Positions 1 through 6,222 of a stretch of 18,781 nucleotides of DNA are shown here, piece by piece; the stretch's first letter is position 1; every line of letters begins with the position of its first letter. The notes under the pieces are model-generated. The model saw only the letters and a program-made list of their open reading frames with translations, did not search any database and had not been told where the DNA came from. The stretch lies in the NCBI GenBank assembly GCA_018266335.1, contig JAFEAR010000242.1, positions 1-18,781 of the forward strand, written 5' to 3'. The position numbers and the translations under genes were made by a program. The stretch comes from Bdellovibrionales bacterium (GTDB lineage Bacteria > Bdellovibrionota > UBA2428).

Positions 1-2
1 AG

Positions 3-518
3 AAAAGGCATCGTCGCGAAATCGAACGCATGGACTCGAACATGCGAAAGGCCGTCGAAGAATCAAAGAAGGCAACCTACTTTGAAAATCGCGTGACCGG
101 CATTGAGCATGCGCTCGATCGACAGCAAAGCACCGCTTACATCGGAAACCGCCTCCGGGAGGCGGAGCGCCGCCTACGACAGCTAGATCGCAACAAGAAC
201 TACTACACTGACTACGACTCGCGCCGGAAAGCCGAGCAAGAGAAAGCCGATCACTGGAAAGCAGAACTTGAGCGAATCAAAATCGACCGTCGCGAACTCG
301 GCGTGAAAGTGCCGGAGCCGGGCCTCGTCAAAAAAGGCTTCTTTGTCCTCTATCGAGGCACTTGGTATCCGGTAGTGCGGGCCTCTTTAAAAAGCGTCAC
401 TATCGGAAACTGGCTCGATGTCGCACATTTTACCTGGCGAGTCCCATATTCCAAACTTAGCGAATTCCGCGATCCCTCCGACGCTTCCAACGCCGCCCCT
501 CAAAAGGAGGCCGTATGA
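3..518 (+). CDS. DUF3560 domain protein, C-terminal part (5' end outside window)
   Basis: The reading frame is open from base 3, so the ATG at 30 is internal and the gene starts left of the window. The first visible residues, KRHRREIERMDSNMRKAVEE, match the run that in DUF3560 proteins follows the 'GQPILVGHHSE' motif; that motif itself is cut off. The middle (roughly residues 40-90 of the visible part) is highly charged and probably coiled-coil. The last third (GFFVLYRGTWYPVVR...) looks like a small beta-rich domain. DUF3560 proteins have no firmly known role and are typical of plasmids and integrative elements. The stop overlaps the next ATG (ATGA), and a strong AAAGGAGG precedes that start, so this is the first visible gene of a coupled operon. 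The family call rests on recognition of the motif and charge pattern. Confidence 0.75.
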   Translation, partial: KRHRREIERMDSNMRKAVEESKKATYFENRVTGIEHALDRQQSTAYIGNRLREAERRLRQLDRNKNYYTDYDSRRKAEQEKADHWKAELERIKIDRRELGVKVPEPGLVKKGFFVLYRGTWYPVVRASLKSVTIGNWLDVAHFTWRVPYSKLSEFRDPSDASNAAPQKEAV

Positions 519-988
519 ACATCTCTCAAGCCGACATTATCCAATACTCTCTCGAAGAGAGAACAAGGCAGATACGACGCTGTTTGGAAAGCAATCGCCA
601 TCTTATCCATAAAGTGCTCCGCGAGATCGGCGCCACTTCCGTTCGAGTCGAATACTGCGGCGCTGGAGATGAGGGAGTTATCGAGAGGATAGAAGTCATG
701 AATGGAAAAACACCCATTCAGGCCACTGCCCTCATCCCTTTCCACGCCAGCCGTAGTTCTTGGGACTCCAAGACGGATACATGGAAAGAGCTATCCTCAG
801 TTAAAATGATCCCCCTCAAAGAAGCTCTCGATCAATTCGTTATCGACTGGCTCGAGTGCGAATATCCGGGGTGGGATCTTGAGGACGGGGCAAGCGGCTA
901 CCTATCCATAAATGTGGCGGCCGACAGGTTCAGACTCGGTCACACAATCTACCGCACCGAAAGCGACTACGAGGAGCGCACCCTATGA
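515..988 (+). CDS. DUF6878-like hypothetical protein
   Basis: A protein of 157 residues with no signal peptide or membrane segment, so probably cytoplasmic. It has an N-terminal helical part, then VRVEYCGAGDEGVIERIEV at about residues 44-62. Its C-terminal half contains a WLECEYPGWDLEDGASGY stretch followed by a short beta segment. The 'VEY.G.GDeG.I..i' and 'HPGWE...GA.G' pattern is what I associate with DUF6878 proteins of proteobacterial plasmids and islands; the function is unknown. The start overlaps the previous stop (ATGA) and follows the strong Shine-Dalgarno AAGGAGG. The stop overlaps the next gene's ATG in the same way. The gene is real on grounds of coupling and spacing; the family name is less certain. 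Confidence 0.65.
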   Translation: MNISQADIIQYSLEERTRQIRRCLESNRHLIHKVLREIGATSVRVEYCGAGDEGVIERIEVMNGKTPIQATALIPFHASRSSWDSKTDTWKELSSVKMIPLKEALDQFVIDWLECEYPGWDLEDGASGYLSINVAADRFRLGHTIYRTESDYEERTL

Positions 989-1347
989 GCCATACCTACC
1001 ATCACGCAGAACATTCGGCTCGAATTTGGGGCGGAAAGCCCGAAGACTATCTGTCGATCCACGATTGGCTCGACGCCACGAAGGAAACCTTCGCGGACTT
1101 TCGCCATCGTGCGCTTCGGCATCACTCGCAGGGCATATTTGAGGCTGAGCGTGTCTTCGGACACGTCATCCTCAATTCGGACGGGAAGAAGGTTCCCGTC
1201 CGATATGTTTGTGAGCAACACGTCAAAGAGGACTGCGGCGGATTTATCCCCGCAGTCTCGGACTGGTTGCGCAATCTCAAGCCCGAGATATGGATGTCGC
1301 GCGGTTATCGGATCGAGTCGCCCGAAGATAAAGGAGGGACGCCATGA
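985..1347 (+). CDS. DUF6915-like hypothetical protein
   Basis: A soluble protein of 120 residues. It has a distinctive conserved-looking core: YHHAEHSARIWGG at the N terminus, then DYLSIHDWLDATK, ADFRHRALRHHSQGIFEAE (about residues 38-56), and VRYVCEQHVKED. The many His, Asp and Glu residues in these blocks could bind a metal, but that is inference. I recall this pattern as DUF6915, a small family seen on plasmids and genomic islands with no known function. The ATG overlaps the upstream stop (ATGA), with GAGGAG about 10 bases upstream. The end again overlaps the next start, so it is translationally coupled within the operon. Confidence 0.65.
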   Translation: MSHTYHHAEHSARIWGGKPEDYLSIHDWLDATKETFADFRHRALRHHSQGIFEAERVFGHVILNSDGKKVPVRYVCEQHVKEDCGGFIPAVSDWLRNLKPEIWMSRGYRIESPEDKGGTP

Positions 1348-1823
1348 GCTGCCCCTTCTGCCGGCCAAGTAACGCGCGGCCCGTACCTAATATGCGCGAA
1401 GCCATACTAGACATCTTGCAGCACGTCGGTCTTCCCGACTTCTTTCGTGAAAACGAGAACTGTTACATCCAGATCATCCCGCCGCTACCGAAGTTCCTAA
1501 ATATCACGAAGCGCAAGGACCGCGTGTTCCTTGCCGAAGACTACGAGCGCATTATGACTCACACCGATCCGATGCTCATTCAGGGCGCCTGCATGGAGTT
1601 TGAAATCCTGGAGGACGGGCGGTGGACTCCCGCCTATGCGAAAGACGCTACCCAGCGCAGAGGGAGCTATGCCATCGAATATAAGGACGGTCTTCGGGTC
1701 ATCCATCCTATTCGCCACAAACGACAGTCGCACTTTGCAGCACGTTGGGCCGAGCGTTTGGGTCTCATGCGCTATGGCTCAGGTGAAGCACGACATACCT
1801 GGACCTGGAACGCTCGGGGATGA
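1344..1823 (+). CDS. Hypothetical protein of the accessory operon
   Basis: A protein of 159 residues that I do not recognise. It begins MSCPFCRPSN, a CxxC pair with no second pair nearby. A helical segment (MREAILDILQHVGLPDFF) follows, then mixed alpha/beta sequence with a GACMEFEILEDGRWTPAY stretch around residues 80-97 and a basic, tryptophan-containing C terminus (RWAERLGLMRYG). There is no signal peptide or transmembrane segment. The start at 1344 is supported by AAAGGAGGG upstream and the ATGA overlap with the preceding gene. It is the last sizeable gene of the coupled set. A 16-codon reading frame starting at 1820 overlaps its stop in the same ATGA fashion but may be chance. Confidence 0.65.
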   Translation: MSCPFCRPSNARPVPNMREAILDILQHVGLPDFFRENENCYIQIIPPLPKFLNITKRKDRVFLAEDYERIMTHTDPMLIQGACMEFEILEDGRWTPAYAKDATQRRGSYAIEYKDGLRVIHPIRHKRQSHFAARWAERLGLMRYGSGEARHTWTWNARG

Positions 1824-1873
1824 GCGGAAGCACCGTCCTGTCCAAAAGTAAGGGATCGAATCGAAGGTAAAAG

Positions 1874-1890
1874 TTGCCCCTTCGGGGCAA
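1874..1890 (+). terminator. GC-rich hairpin after the accessory operon (weak terminator candidate)
   Basis: TTGCCCC-TTC-GGGGCAA forms a perfect 7-bp stem with a 3-base loop 51 bases after the stop at 1823. It is followed by a T-containing but interrupted stretch (gatggtttgtttcgttt) rather than a clean T run. It could slow or partly end transcription of the operon. It lies immediately left of the long inverted repeat at 1893-2196. Confidence 0.35.
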
Positions 1891-1892
1891 GA

Positions 1893-2196
1893 TGGTTTGT
1901 TTCGTTTGATCCGCGTTCAGTGACCATTGATTCTATTTTGGGAGCACGCGACTCCGGGAAAAGCATCTTCTTTCCGTCCGCCAGGTAGCAAAGACTCGTG
2001 CCAGGCTTCGCTTCGCTCTCGCTCTGTCACTCCCTTTTGCTTGGGAACACCTGGCTGCCGGAGATGCCTTCCCCTACGCGCTTCTTTTTTCCTTGGCATC
2101 CCTCCGCTGCGCTTTGAGAGGGATGCAGAAAAAAGCATCCCAAAAATAGAATCAAAGGAGATTAAATCATGAACACGAATCAAACGAAACAAACCA
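1893..2196. repeat. Long imperfect inverted repeat with nested hairpins (structured leader or mobile repeat)
   Basis: Outer arms: 1893-1910 is the exact reverse complement of 2179-2196 (18 bp), and pairing continues through 1912-1919 against 2170-2177 with one mismatch. Inner arms: 1927-1943 pairs with 2138-2155 (17 bp, one bulged A). The bases between the arms on the right (2156-2169) hold the Shine-Dalgarno and the A of the start codon of the next gene. Inside the arms, 1956-1968 pairs with 2062-2074 (11 of 13), 1980-1986 pairs with 2049-2055 (7 of 7), and a separate hairpin sits at 2084-2135. Read on the - strand, the left arm resembles a degenerate copy of the start of the 75-residue gene. 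It could be a regulatory RNA leader, a MITE-like palindromic element or an invertible segment. The region 1824-2168 has no convincing gene. Confidence 0.75.
2084..2135. repeat. Two-part hairpin inside the long inverted repeat
   Basis: Bases 2084-2091 (CTTTTTTC) pair with 2128-2135 (GAAAAAAG), and 2096-2104 (GCATCCCTC) pair with 2118-2126 (GAGGGATGC), both perfectly. A small internal loop lies between the two stems and there is a 13-base apical loop. Neither strand has a T run after the structure, so it is not a normal intrinsic terminator. It looks like one of two domains of a larger folded element. Confidence 0.7.
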
Positions 2197-2396
2197 CCAA
2201 CGCCCGTCAGAAGCTCACCTTCTTGAACTTCGATCATTACTTTTTCAGCAAGGACGGATCGAAGGTCTTCCTCGTCGTCCCCGGAGGCATCGCAGTCCCG
2301 GTCCACGTCAACTTCATGAAATTCCTCATGCGCATCCCGTACACGCCCGTCGCCAAAGCACGCGAAGAAGCAGCTCAACTGGCCCTGGCCGCATAG
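2169..2396 (+). CDS. Small hypothetical protein (75 aa) behind a structured leader
   Basis: The ATG follows AAAGGAG with 8-base spacing, a good Shine-Dalgarno, so the start is well supported. The product is small and probably cytoplasmic. It has a polar, Thr/Gln/Asn-rich N terminus (MNTNQTKQTTNARQ), a beta-rich middle with SKDGSKVFLVVPGGIAVPVHV (about residues 28-48), and an alanine-rich helical tail (AREEAAQLALAA). I do not recognise the family. It is a one-gene unit: the long inverted repeat upstream includes its start codon and first nine codons, and a very strong intrinsic terminator follows 39 bases after its stop. In an RNA carrying the whole repeat, the start codon would be paired, which suggests translational control; this is inference. 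Confidence 0.65.
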   Translation: MNTNQTKQTTNARQKLTFLNFDHYFFSKDGSKVFLVVPGGIAVPVHVNFMKFLMRIPYTPVAKAREEAAQLALAA

Positions 2397-2435
2397 GCAG
2401 GGGTTGCCCCGAAAACACTTACTTTCTCGGCTCAA

Positions 2436-2471
2436 GGCCACTCCGCTAGGGATAGCGGAGTGGCCTTTTTT
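2436..2471 (+). terminator. Strong intrinsic terminator after the 75-aa gene
   Basis: GGCCACTCCGCTA pairs perfectly with TAGCGGAGTGGCC (13 bp) around a GGGA loop at 2436-2465, followed directly by six T at 2466-2471. This is a textbook rho-independent terminator on the + strand. The - strand side lacks a T run, so it mainly serves the + strand gene. A weaker AAAGAT/ATCTTT hairpin at 2495-2514 may serve the convergent regulator. Confidence 0.92.
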
Positions 2472-2519
2472 CATGTTTGGTTGGAGAAAGAAACAAAGAT
2501 AGAAAGCCATCTTTTCTTC

Positions 2520-2858
2520 CTAAGAAACGAAGCTCGTCAGAACGGCATAGACCGCACGAAGTTTCACTTCATCGACTCGGTTTAGAAGGTTCACACACTC
2601 ATCCTTAACGCTCACGACGGGAATCTGTTTTCCACCTCGATACTCCTCAAACTCTTCCTTTGTGTATCCATAGGCTTTCAAAAACTGCTCAAGGCGAACG
2701 GCTGACACGTCCATCCGCCCGTGTTCATAGTGACCAATAGCAGCTTCTGAAAGGCAGCATTTTCGCGCGGCCTCGCGCTGCGAGATGCCTCGCGAAACAC
2801 GCATGTACCGAACAATTTTTGCATCGAGGGTTACTCTCTTTTGTTGACTTCTTTTCAT
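2520..2858 (-). CDS. XRE-family helix-turn-helix transcriptional regulator
   Basis: A DNA-binding regulator of 112 residues. The HTH lies at about residues 25-52 (ISQREAARKCCLSEAAIGHYEHG), with the classic 'sQ..lA...g.s...i...E.G' spacing, followed by helices and a C-terminal extension. I start it at the ATG at 2858, which has GAGGAAA about 7 bases upstream, rather than the in-frame ATG at 2930. The longer version would run through the operator-like palindrome at 2898-2960 and adds unrelated residues ahead of the HTH. The gene converges on the 75-residue gene. The palindrome in its own promoter region suggests autorepression, as for many plasmid and phage XRE regulators. The target genes are not known. 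Confidence 0.85.
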   Translation of the reverse strand: MKRSQQKRVTLDAKIVRYMRVSRGISQREAARKCCLSEAAIGHYEHGRMDVSAVRLEQFLKAYGYTKEEFEEYRGGKQIPVVSVKDECVNLLNRVDEVKLRAVYAVLTSFVS

Positions 2859-2897
2859 CGCACTTTTCCTCTCTTTCAGTCGGAAAAATGCTCTTTG

Positions 2898-2960
2898 GTC
2901 TAGGCACTCTAGCTCACTGAGTTCGTTCAACTTTGAACACTCAAGCTAGAGTGCCTAGAC
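2898..2960. promoter_or_regulatory. Operator-like palindrome upstream of the XRE regulator
   Basis: A perfect 17-bp inverted repeat: 2898-2914 (GTCTAGGCACTCTAGCT) against 2944-2960. A second, nearly concentric small dyad GTTCAA-CT-TTGAAC lies at 2925-2938. It sits about 40-100 bases upstream of the chosen start of the regulator, where its promoter should be. Two inverted copies of a CTAGGCACTCTAG unit fit paired operator half-sites for a dimeric XRE protein. The function is inferred from position and symmetry. Confidence 0.6.
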
Positions 2961-2994
2961 AAATTGGCTTGGTCGTTTGTAACGCATCAAGACG

Positions 2995-3027
2995 CTGAGC
3001 CAAATCTGAGCCAGCGCTGAGCCAACT
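2995..3027. repeat. Three tandem 11-bp direct repeats (iteron-like)
   Basis: CTGAGCCAAAT, CTGAGCCAGCG and CTGAGCCAACT follow each other without gaps at 2995-3005, 3006-3016 and 3017-3027, sharing CTGAGCCA. A further inverted TCTGAGCC lies at 3151-3158, where GAGCC/GGCTC also makes a small hairpin (3142-3155). An 11-bp period places the sites on one face of the helix. Between an XRE regulator and a tRNA 3' end, such repeats could be arm-type integrase/excisionase sites or replication iterons. I see no gene between 2961 and 3191. Confidence 0.55.
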
Positions 3028-3191
3028 CGGGTAATGTCAGGTCATTTTGCGTAATGAAGAGGCTGCGGAACCCGATGGAGCTTCTGAAAACTCCCGGTTA
3101 AATAGATTCAACTACTTGTTTTTACGGAAACCAATTGTGGCGAGCCTTACGGCTCAGAGGCCTAGGATATTGGCAAACTCCTTTAGAAGTT

Positions 3192-3267
3192 TGGCGTCCC
3201 CACGGGGATTCGAACCCCGGTTACCTCCGTGAAAGGGAGGTGTCCTAGGCCTCTAGACGATGAGGAC
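3192..3267 (-). tRNA. tRNA-Glu (anticodon UUC)
   Basis: The reverse complement reads from GTCCTCATCGTCTAGAGG to ...GGGGACGCCA, 76 bases with an encoded CCA. The acceptor arms 3261-3267 and 3196-3202 pair over 7 bp with one G-U. The anticodon stem is CCTCC/GGAGG with loop CTTTCAC, giving UUC. The T arm contains GGTTCGAAT. It closely resembles tRNA-Glu of other bacteria. The 3' end faces the accessory segment to the left, the usual position of an attachment site for tRNA-targeted elements. A possible -10 (TAGGAT) lies upstream on the - strand near 3290. Confidence 0.97.
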
Positions 3268-3390
3268 GGCCGTAAGAGAGCCCGACTTATCCTACAAAAA
3301 GCTCCGGAAATCTACACTTTTTACCAAAACCCGCGAAATAGCCGGATTTAAGCTTGCCTCGGGCTAATAAACGAACAATTAAGATACCTT

Positions 3391-6222
3391 ATGGCACAAT
3401 CTGCGCTTTCCCTGAAGACTCCCCCCGCCTTGCCCTCGCCCGAAGTTTTGGATCGCATCATTCGCCGCGTGCAATCGCACGCCATGAGCATGATCTACTT
3501 GGCGAACCACCGCGCCAACATCGAAAAGGGCGACCCCAAAGTCGGCGGACATCCTTCGGCCTGCAGCTCGGCGCTGCACATTCTCTCGGCGCTGCATTTG
3601 ATTTACCGGAATCCGCAAGACTACGTGGCGTGCAAGCCCCACGCATCGCCCGTGGATCACGCGGCCAACTACTTGCTCAAAATGTTCCACGAGCAAGATG
3701 GCTCGCCCATGAGCGAAGAGCGCAGTCGCATTGCCATGCGCAACTTGCGCCACTTCTCCGCCAACAACGAACCCGTGTTCCAAAGCTACCACTCCGTGTT
3801 CGATCCCGACCACTGGAGCTTCCTCCCGTCCGGCTCCGTGGGCATTCCGCCCGTAGCAGCGGTGTACTTTGCCCACGCCTACAAAGTGGCGCTCGCGCAA
3901 GGGTACAAAGTTCCACTCGACGCGCACTTCTGGTCCGTCATTGGTGATTCGGAATTCCGCGAAGGCTCGCTCATGGAAGTCACACCCGAAGCCGCCGAGC
4001 GTGGCCTGGGCAACGTCACCTGGATTGTCGATTACAACCGCCAATCCCTCGATGGCGTGCGCATTCTTAACGAAAGCGGCCTGGGCGGCAAAGACAGCGA
4101 CCGCATTGAACGCACCATGGAAGCTAACGGCTGGGAGGTTTTCCAGGTTCGTCACGGCGCCTTCCGCAATCAAATTTTCGCCGCGCAAAATGGCGATGCC
4201 CTGCGCGAAGTCATGGAAACCGGCATCTCCGACTACGAATACCAATCGCTGCTCGTGAAGCGCGACGCCAAAGCAATCGTCGAAGCCGTCGGCGGTTACG
4301 ACAAGGGCGCACAAAAGGCCCTCAAGGCGCTCGGCGAAGATCAGGTCATCAAATTTTGGCGCGACCTTGGCGGTCACGACGTTCCCACGCTGCTCGAAGC
4401 CTTCGCCGCATCTAAGCGCGATCAAGATCGGCCCACGATGCTGGTGGTTCATACCCTCAAGGGTTGGAACCTCAAGTGCGAAGGTGTGTCCACGAACCAT
4501 TCGGCCATGCTGGCCGAAGACGAAGTGCACGCCCTCCGCAAAGCCAATGGCATGACCAACCCCGACCTCACCACCTTCGAATACTTCGACGCCAGCACGC
4601 CCGAAGCGAAGTACCTCAAAGCCCGCTCCGACTGGATGCTCGAGGGTCGCGAAGCGTGCAAAAAACTGCGCGTCGAAAACATGAACATCATCCGCCGCGA
4701 AATGGAACAAACCGGCGCACTCGCAGATTTCCCCAAGGAAGTGGGCATTAACCTGAAGCTGGTTCCCCTCGTGCACACGCAGTGGATGCTGGGCCAAATT
4801 TCGGCCAAGCTTGCCCGCATTGGCGACACTCCGCTGGAAGACGCCAAAGTTGAGGCACCCAAGAAAGCCCTCACCCCGGCCGAGAAAAAACTCAAAACCT
4901 TCGCCGATATTTTTATGACCATGGCGCCGGACGTCGCCACGTCTACCAACCTCAACGCCAGCATCGACGGCCGCGTGTTCGGTCCCGAAACCGAAGACTT
5001 CGAAACCGAGTACGGCGTGAAGGACAGCAAGTCGCCCGACATCGTGCCGCACGAGTCCGCGCGCTCGCGCCACATTCGCTTCGACATTGCCGAGGGCAAC
5101 GCCATGACCTGCGCGGGCACCTACGGCAAAGTGGGCGATTACCTGGGCGTGCCGTTCCTTCCGCTCATGACGGTGTACGACTTCTTCATTAAGCGCGCCC
5201 TGGACCAGCTCTTCTACAACTTGTACTGGAACTCGAGTTTCATTCTGGTGGGCACGCCCTCCGGCGTTACGTTGTCGCCCGAAGGTGCGCAGCACGCCTG
5301 GAAGAGCGACATTCAAATCGCCAACGGCATTTCGTGGGAACCCGCCTACGCGCAGGAACTCGACTGGATTATTGCCGAGAGCGCCCGTCGCCACATCATG
5401 AGCTACCTAGAAGGCAAAGACTCGCCCAATGGCAATGCTGGCCGCAGTGGCGTGATCATTCGCGGCGTCACGCGCTCGCTCGAACAAAAAGAATTTCTGG
5501 CGCGCCTCAAAACGCACAAACGTTTTGCCGGCCAAAGCGACGAAGCCATCATGGAAGCCACCCGTAAGGATTGCCTCGAGGGCGGCTACTACCTGGTGGA
5601 TTACCGCGGCTTCGATGGCTATCGCCCCAGCGAGAACGTCGTGCACATCTTTACGATGGGCTCGCTCGTGACCGAAGCCATGGCCGCTTCGGACGCCCTC
5701 GCCAAAGAAGGCATTTTCGCCAACGTCATTCAGGTGAGCTCTTCGGATCTCCTCCTGGGCAGTCTGGCCGAGAAGAACAACCACCGCCACTTGCGCCAAG
5801 GACTGGGCGTTACGGGCGACCTGTATTTGAACCTCAACGGCAAAGCAGCCGCCAGCAATGGCAGCACGGCCTACCCGCCCGCGCAGTTTGGCCCGAAACC
5901 GCTCGACACCATCACGGCCTCGGGTGCAGGTGCCGCGCAACTACTCACGCTCGGAGGCCGCCGCATTCCCGTGGTGAGCGTGCACGACGGTGAACCCGGC
6001 TTGCTCGACAACATCGGCAGCATTGTGGGTACGGTGCAAAAGACTTTGGCCGTGCGCAAGCACTCCAAGTCGGGCATCCCGAGCGATATTTTCAAATACC
6101 ACGGGCTGGATTCGGCTTCGGTTATGAAGGCCGCCAAACAGGTGCTCGAAGAGTCTGCGTTTAGCGGCGTGCGGGTAGATGCCTCGGTGGCTCAGTTACT
6201 GAGCGCACCGGCTCACTCGTAA
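3391..6222 (+). CDS. aceE: Pyruvate dehydrogenase E1 component, homodimeric type (divergent AceE)
   Basis: A thiamine-diphosphate-dependent 2-oxoacid dehydrogenase subunit of 943 residues; E. coli AceE has about 887. It would decarboxylate pyruvate and pass the acetyl group to an E2 lipoyl protein. Visible signs are the N-terminal VGGHPSACSSALHILSALH, HASPVDHA near residue 84, and a TPP/Mg motif from GDSEF (185) to DYNRQSLDG (214-222). HTLKGWNLKCEG follows, then the second and third domains with SPEGAQHAWKSDIQ and VSVHDGEP. It is clearly divergent, with GDS in place of the usual GDG. No E2 or E3 gene is adjacent, so the partner and exact substrate (pyruvate or another 2-oxoacid) are inferred. 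There is no clear Shine-Dalgarno before the ATG. The 123-base gap after the tRNA presumably holds its promoter. The last 10 bases overlap the convergent M16 gene. Confidence 0.85.
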   Translation: MAQSALSLKTPPALPSPEVLDRIIRRVQSHAMSMIYLANHRANIEKGDPKVGGHPSACSSALHILSALHLIYRNPQDYVACKPHASPVDHAANYLLKMFHEQDGSPMSEERSRIAMRNLRHFSANNEPVFQSYHSVFDPDHWSFLPSGSVGIPPVAAVYFAHAYKVALAQGYKVPLDAHFWSVIGDSEFREGSLMEVTPEAAERGLGNVTWIVDYNRQSLDGVRILNESGLGGKDSDRIERTMEANGWEVFQVRHGAFRNQIFAAQNGDALREVMETGISDYEYQSLLVKRDAKAIVEAVGGYDKGAQKALKALGEDQVIKFWRDLGGHDVPTLLEAFAASKRDQDRPTMLVVHTLKGWNLKCEGVSTNHSAMLAEDEVHALRKANGMTNPDLTTFEYFDASTPEAKYLKARSDWMLEGREACKKLRVENMNIIRREMEQTGALADFPKEVGINLKLVPLVHTQWMLGQISAKLARIGDTPLEDAKVEAPKKALTPAEKKLKTFADIFMTMAPDVATSTNLNASIDGRVFGPETEDFETEYGVKDSKSPDIVPHESARSRHIRFDIAEGNAMTCAGTYGKVGDYLGVPFLPLMTVYDFFIKRALDQLFYNLYWNSSFILVGTPSGVTLSPEGAQHAWKSDIQIANGISWEPAYAQELDWIIAESARRHIMSYLEGKDSPNGNAGRSGVIIRGVTRSLEQKEFLARLKTHKRFAGQSDEAIMEATRKDCLEGGYYLVDYRGFDGYRPSENVVHIFTMGSLVTEAMAASDALAKEGIFANVIQVSSSDLLLGSLAEKNNHRHLRQGLGVTGDLYLNLNGKAAASNGSTAYPPAQFGPKPLDTITASGAGAAQLLTLGGRRIPVVSVHDGEPGLLDNIGSIVGTVQKTLAVRKHSKSGIPSDIFKYHGLDSASVMKAAKQVLEESAFSGVRVDASVAQLLSAPAHS

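Noticed and set aside
2084..2135. Intrinsic terminator
   Set aside because: The stem is strong, but no T run follows on either strand.
1893..2196. Retron msr-msd locus (terminal complementary arms with internal hairpins)
   Set aside because: No reverse transcriptase is in the window and the adjacent gene has no RT features, so I keep it only as a structured repeat.
1917..2510. A 197-codon open frame on the - strand, and an 81-codon + strand frame at 1927-2172
   Set aside because: Both read through the inverted repeat and its hairpins. The first also crosses the 75-aa gene antisense and includes the terminator. Neither shows protein-like features.
2859..2930. Longer N terminus for the XRE regulator starting at 2930
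   Set aside because: It overlaps the palindrome, lacks a clear Shine-Dalgarno and adds residues not expected before the HTH; the ATG at 2858 has one.
3047..3232. A 61-codon open frame ending in ASPRGFEPRLPP
   Set aside because: The tail is the well-known artefact of translating the T arm of a tRNA gene; it runs into tRNA-Glu and has no supporting start signal.
3379..5394. A 671-codon open frame antisense to aceE
   Set aside because: It is a shadow produced by GC-rich codon usage of the aceE frame; it has no family features and a biased, low-complexity composition.
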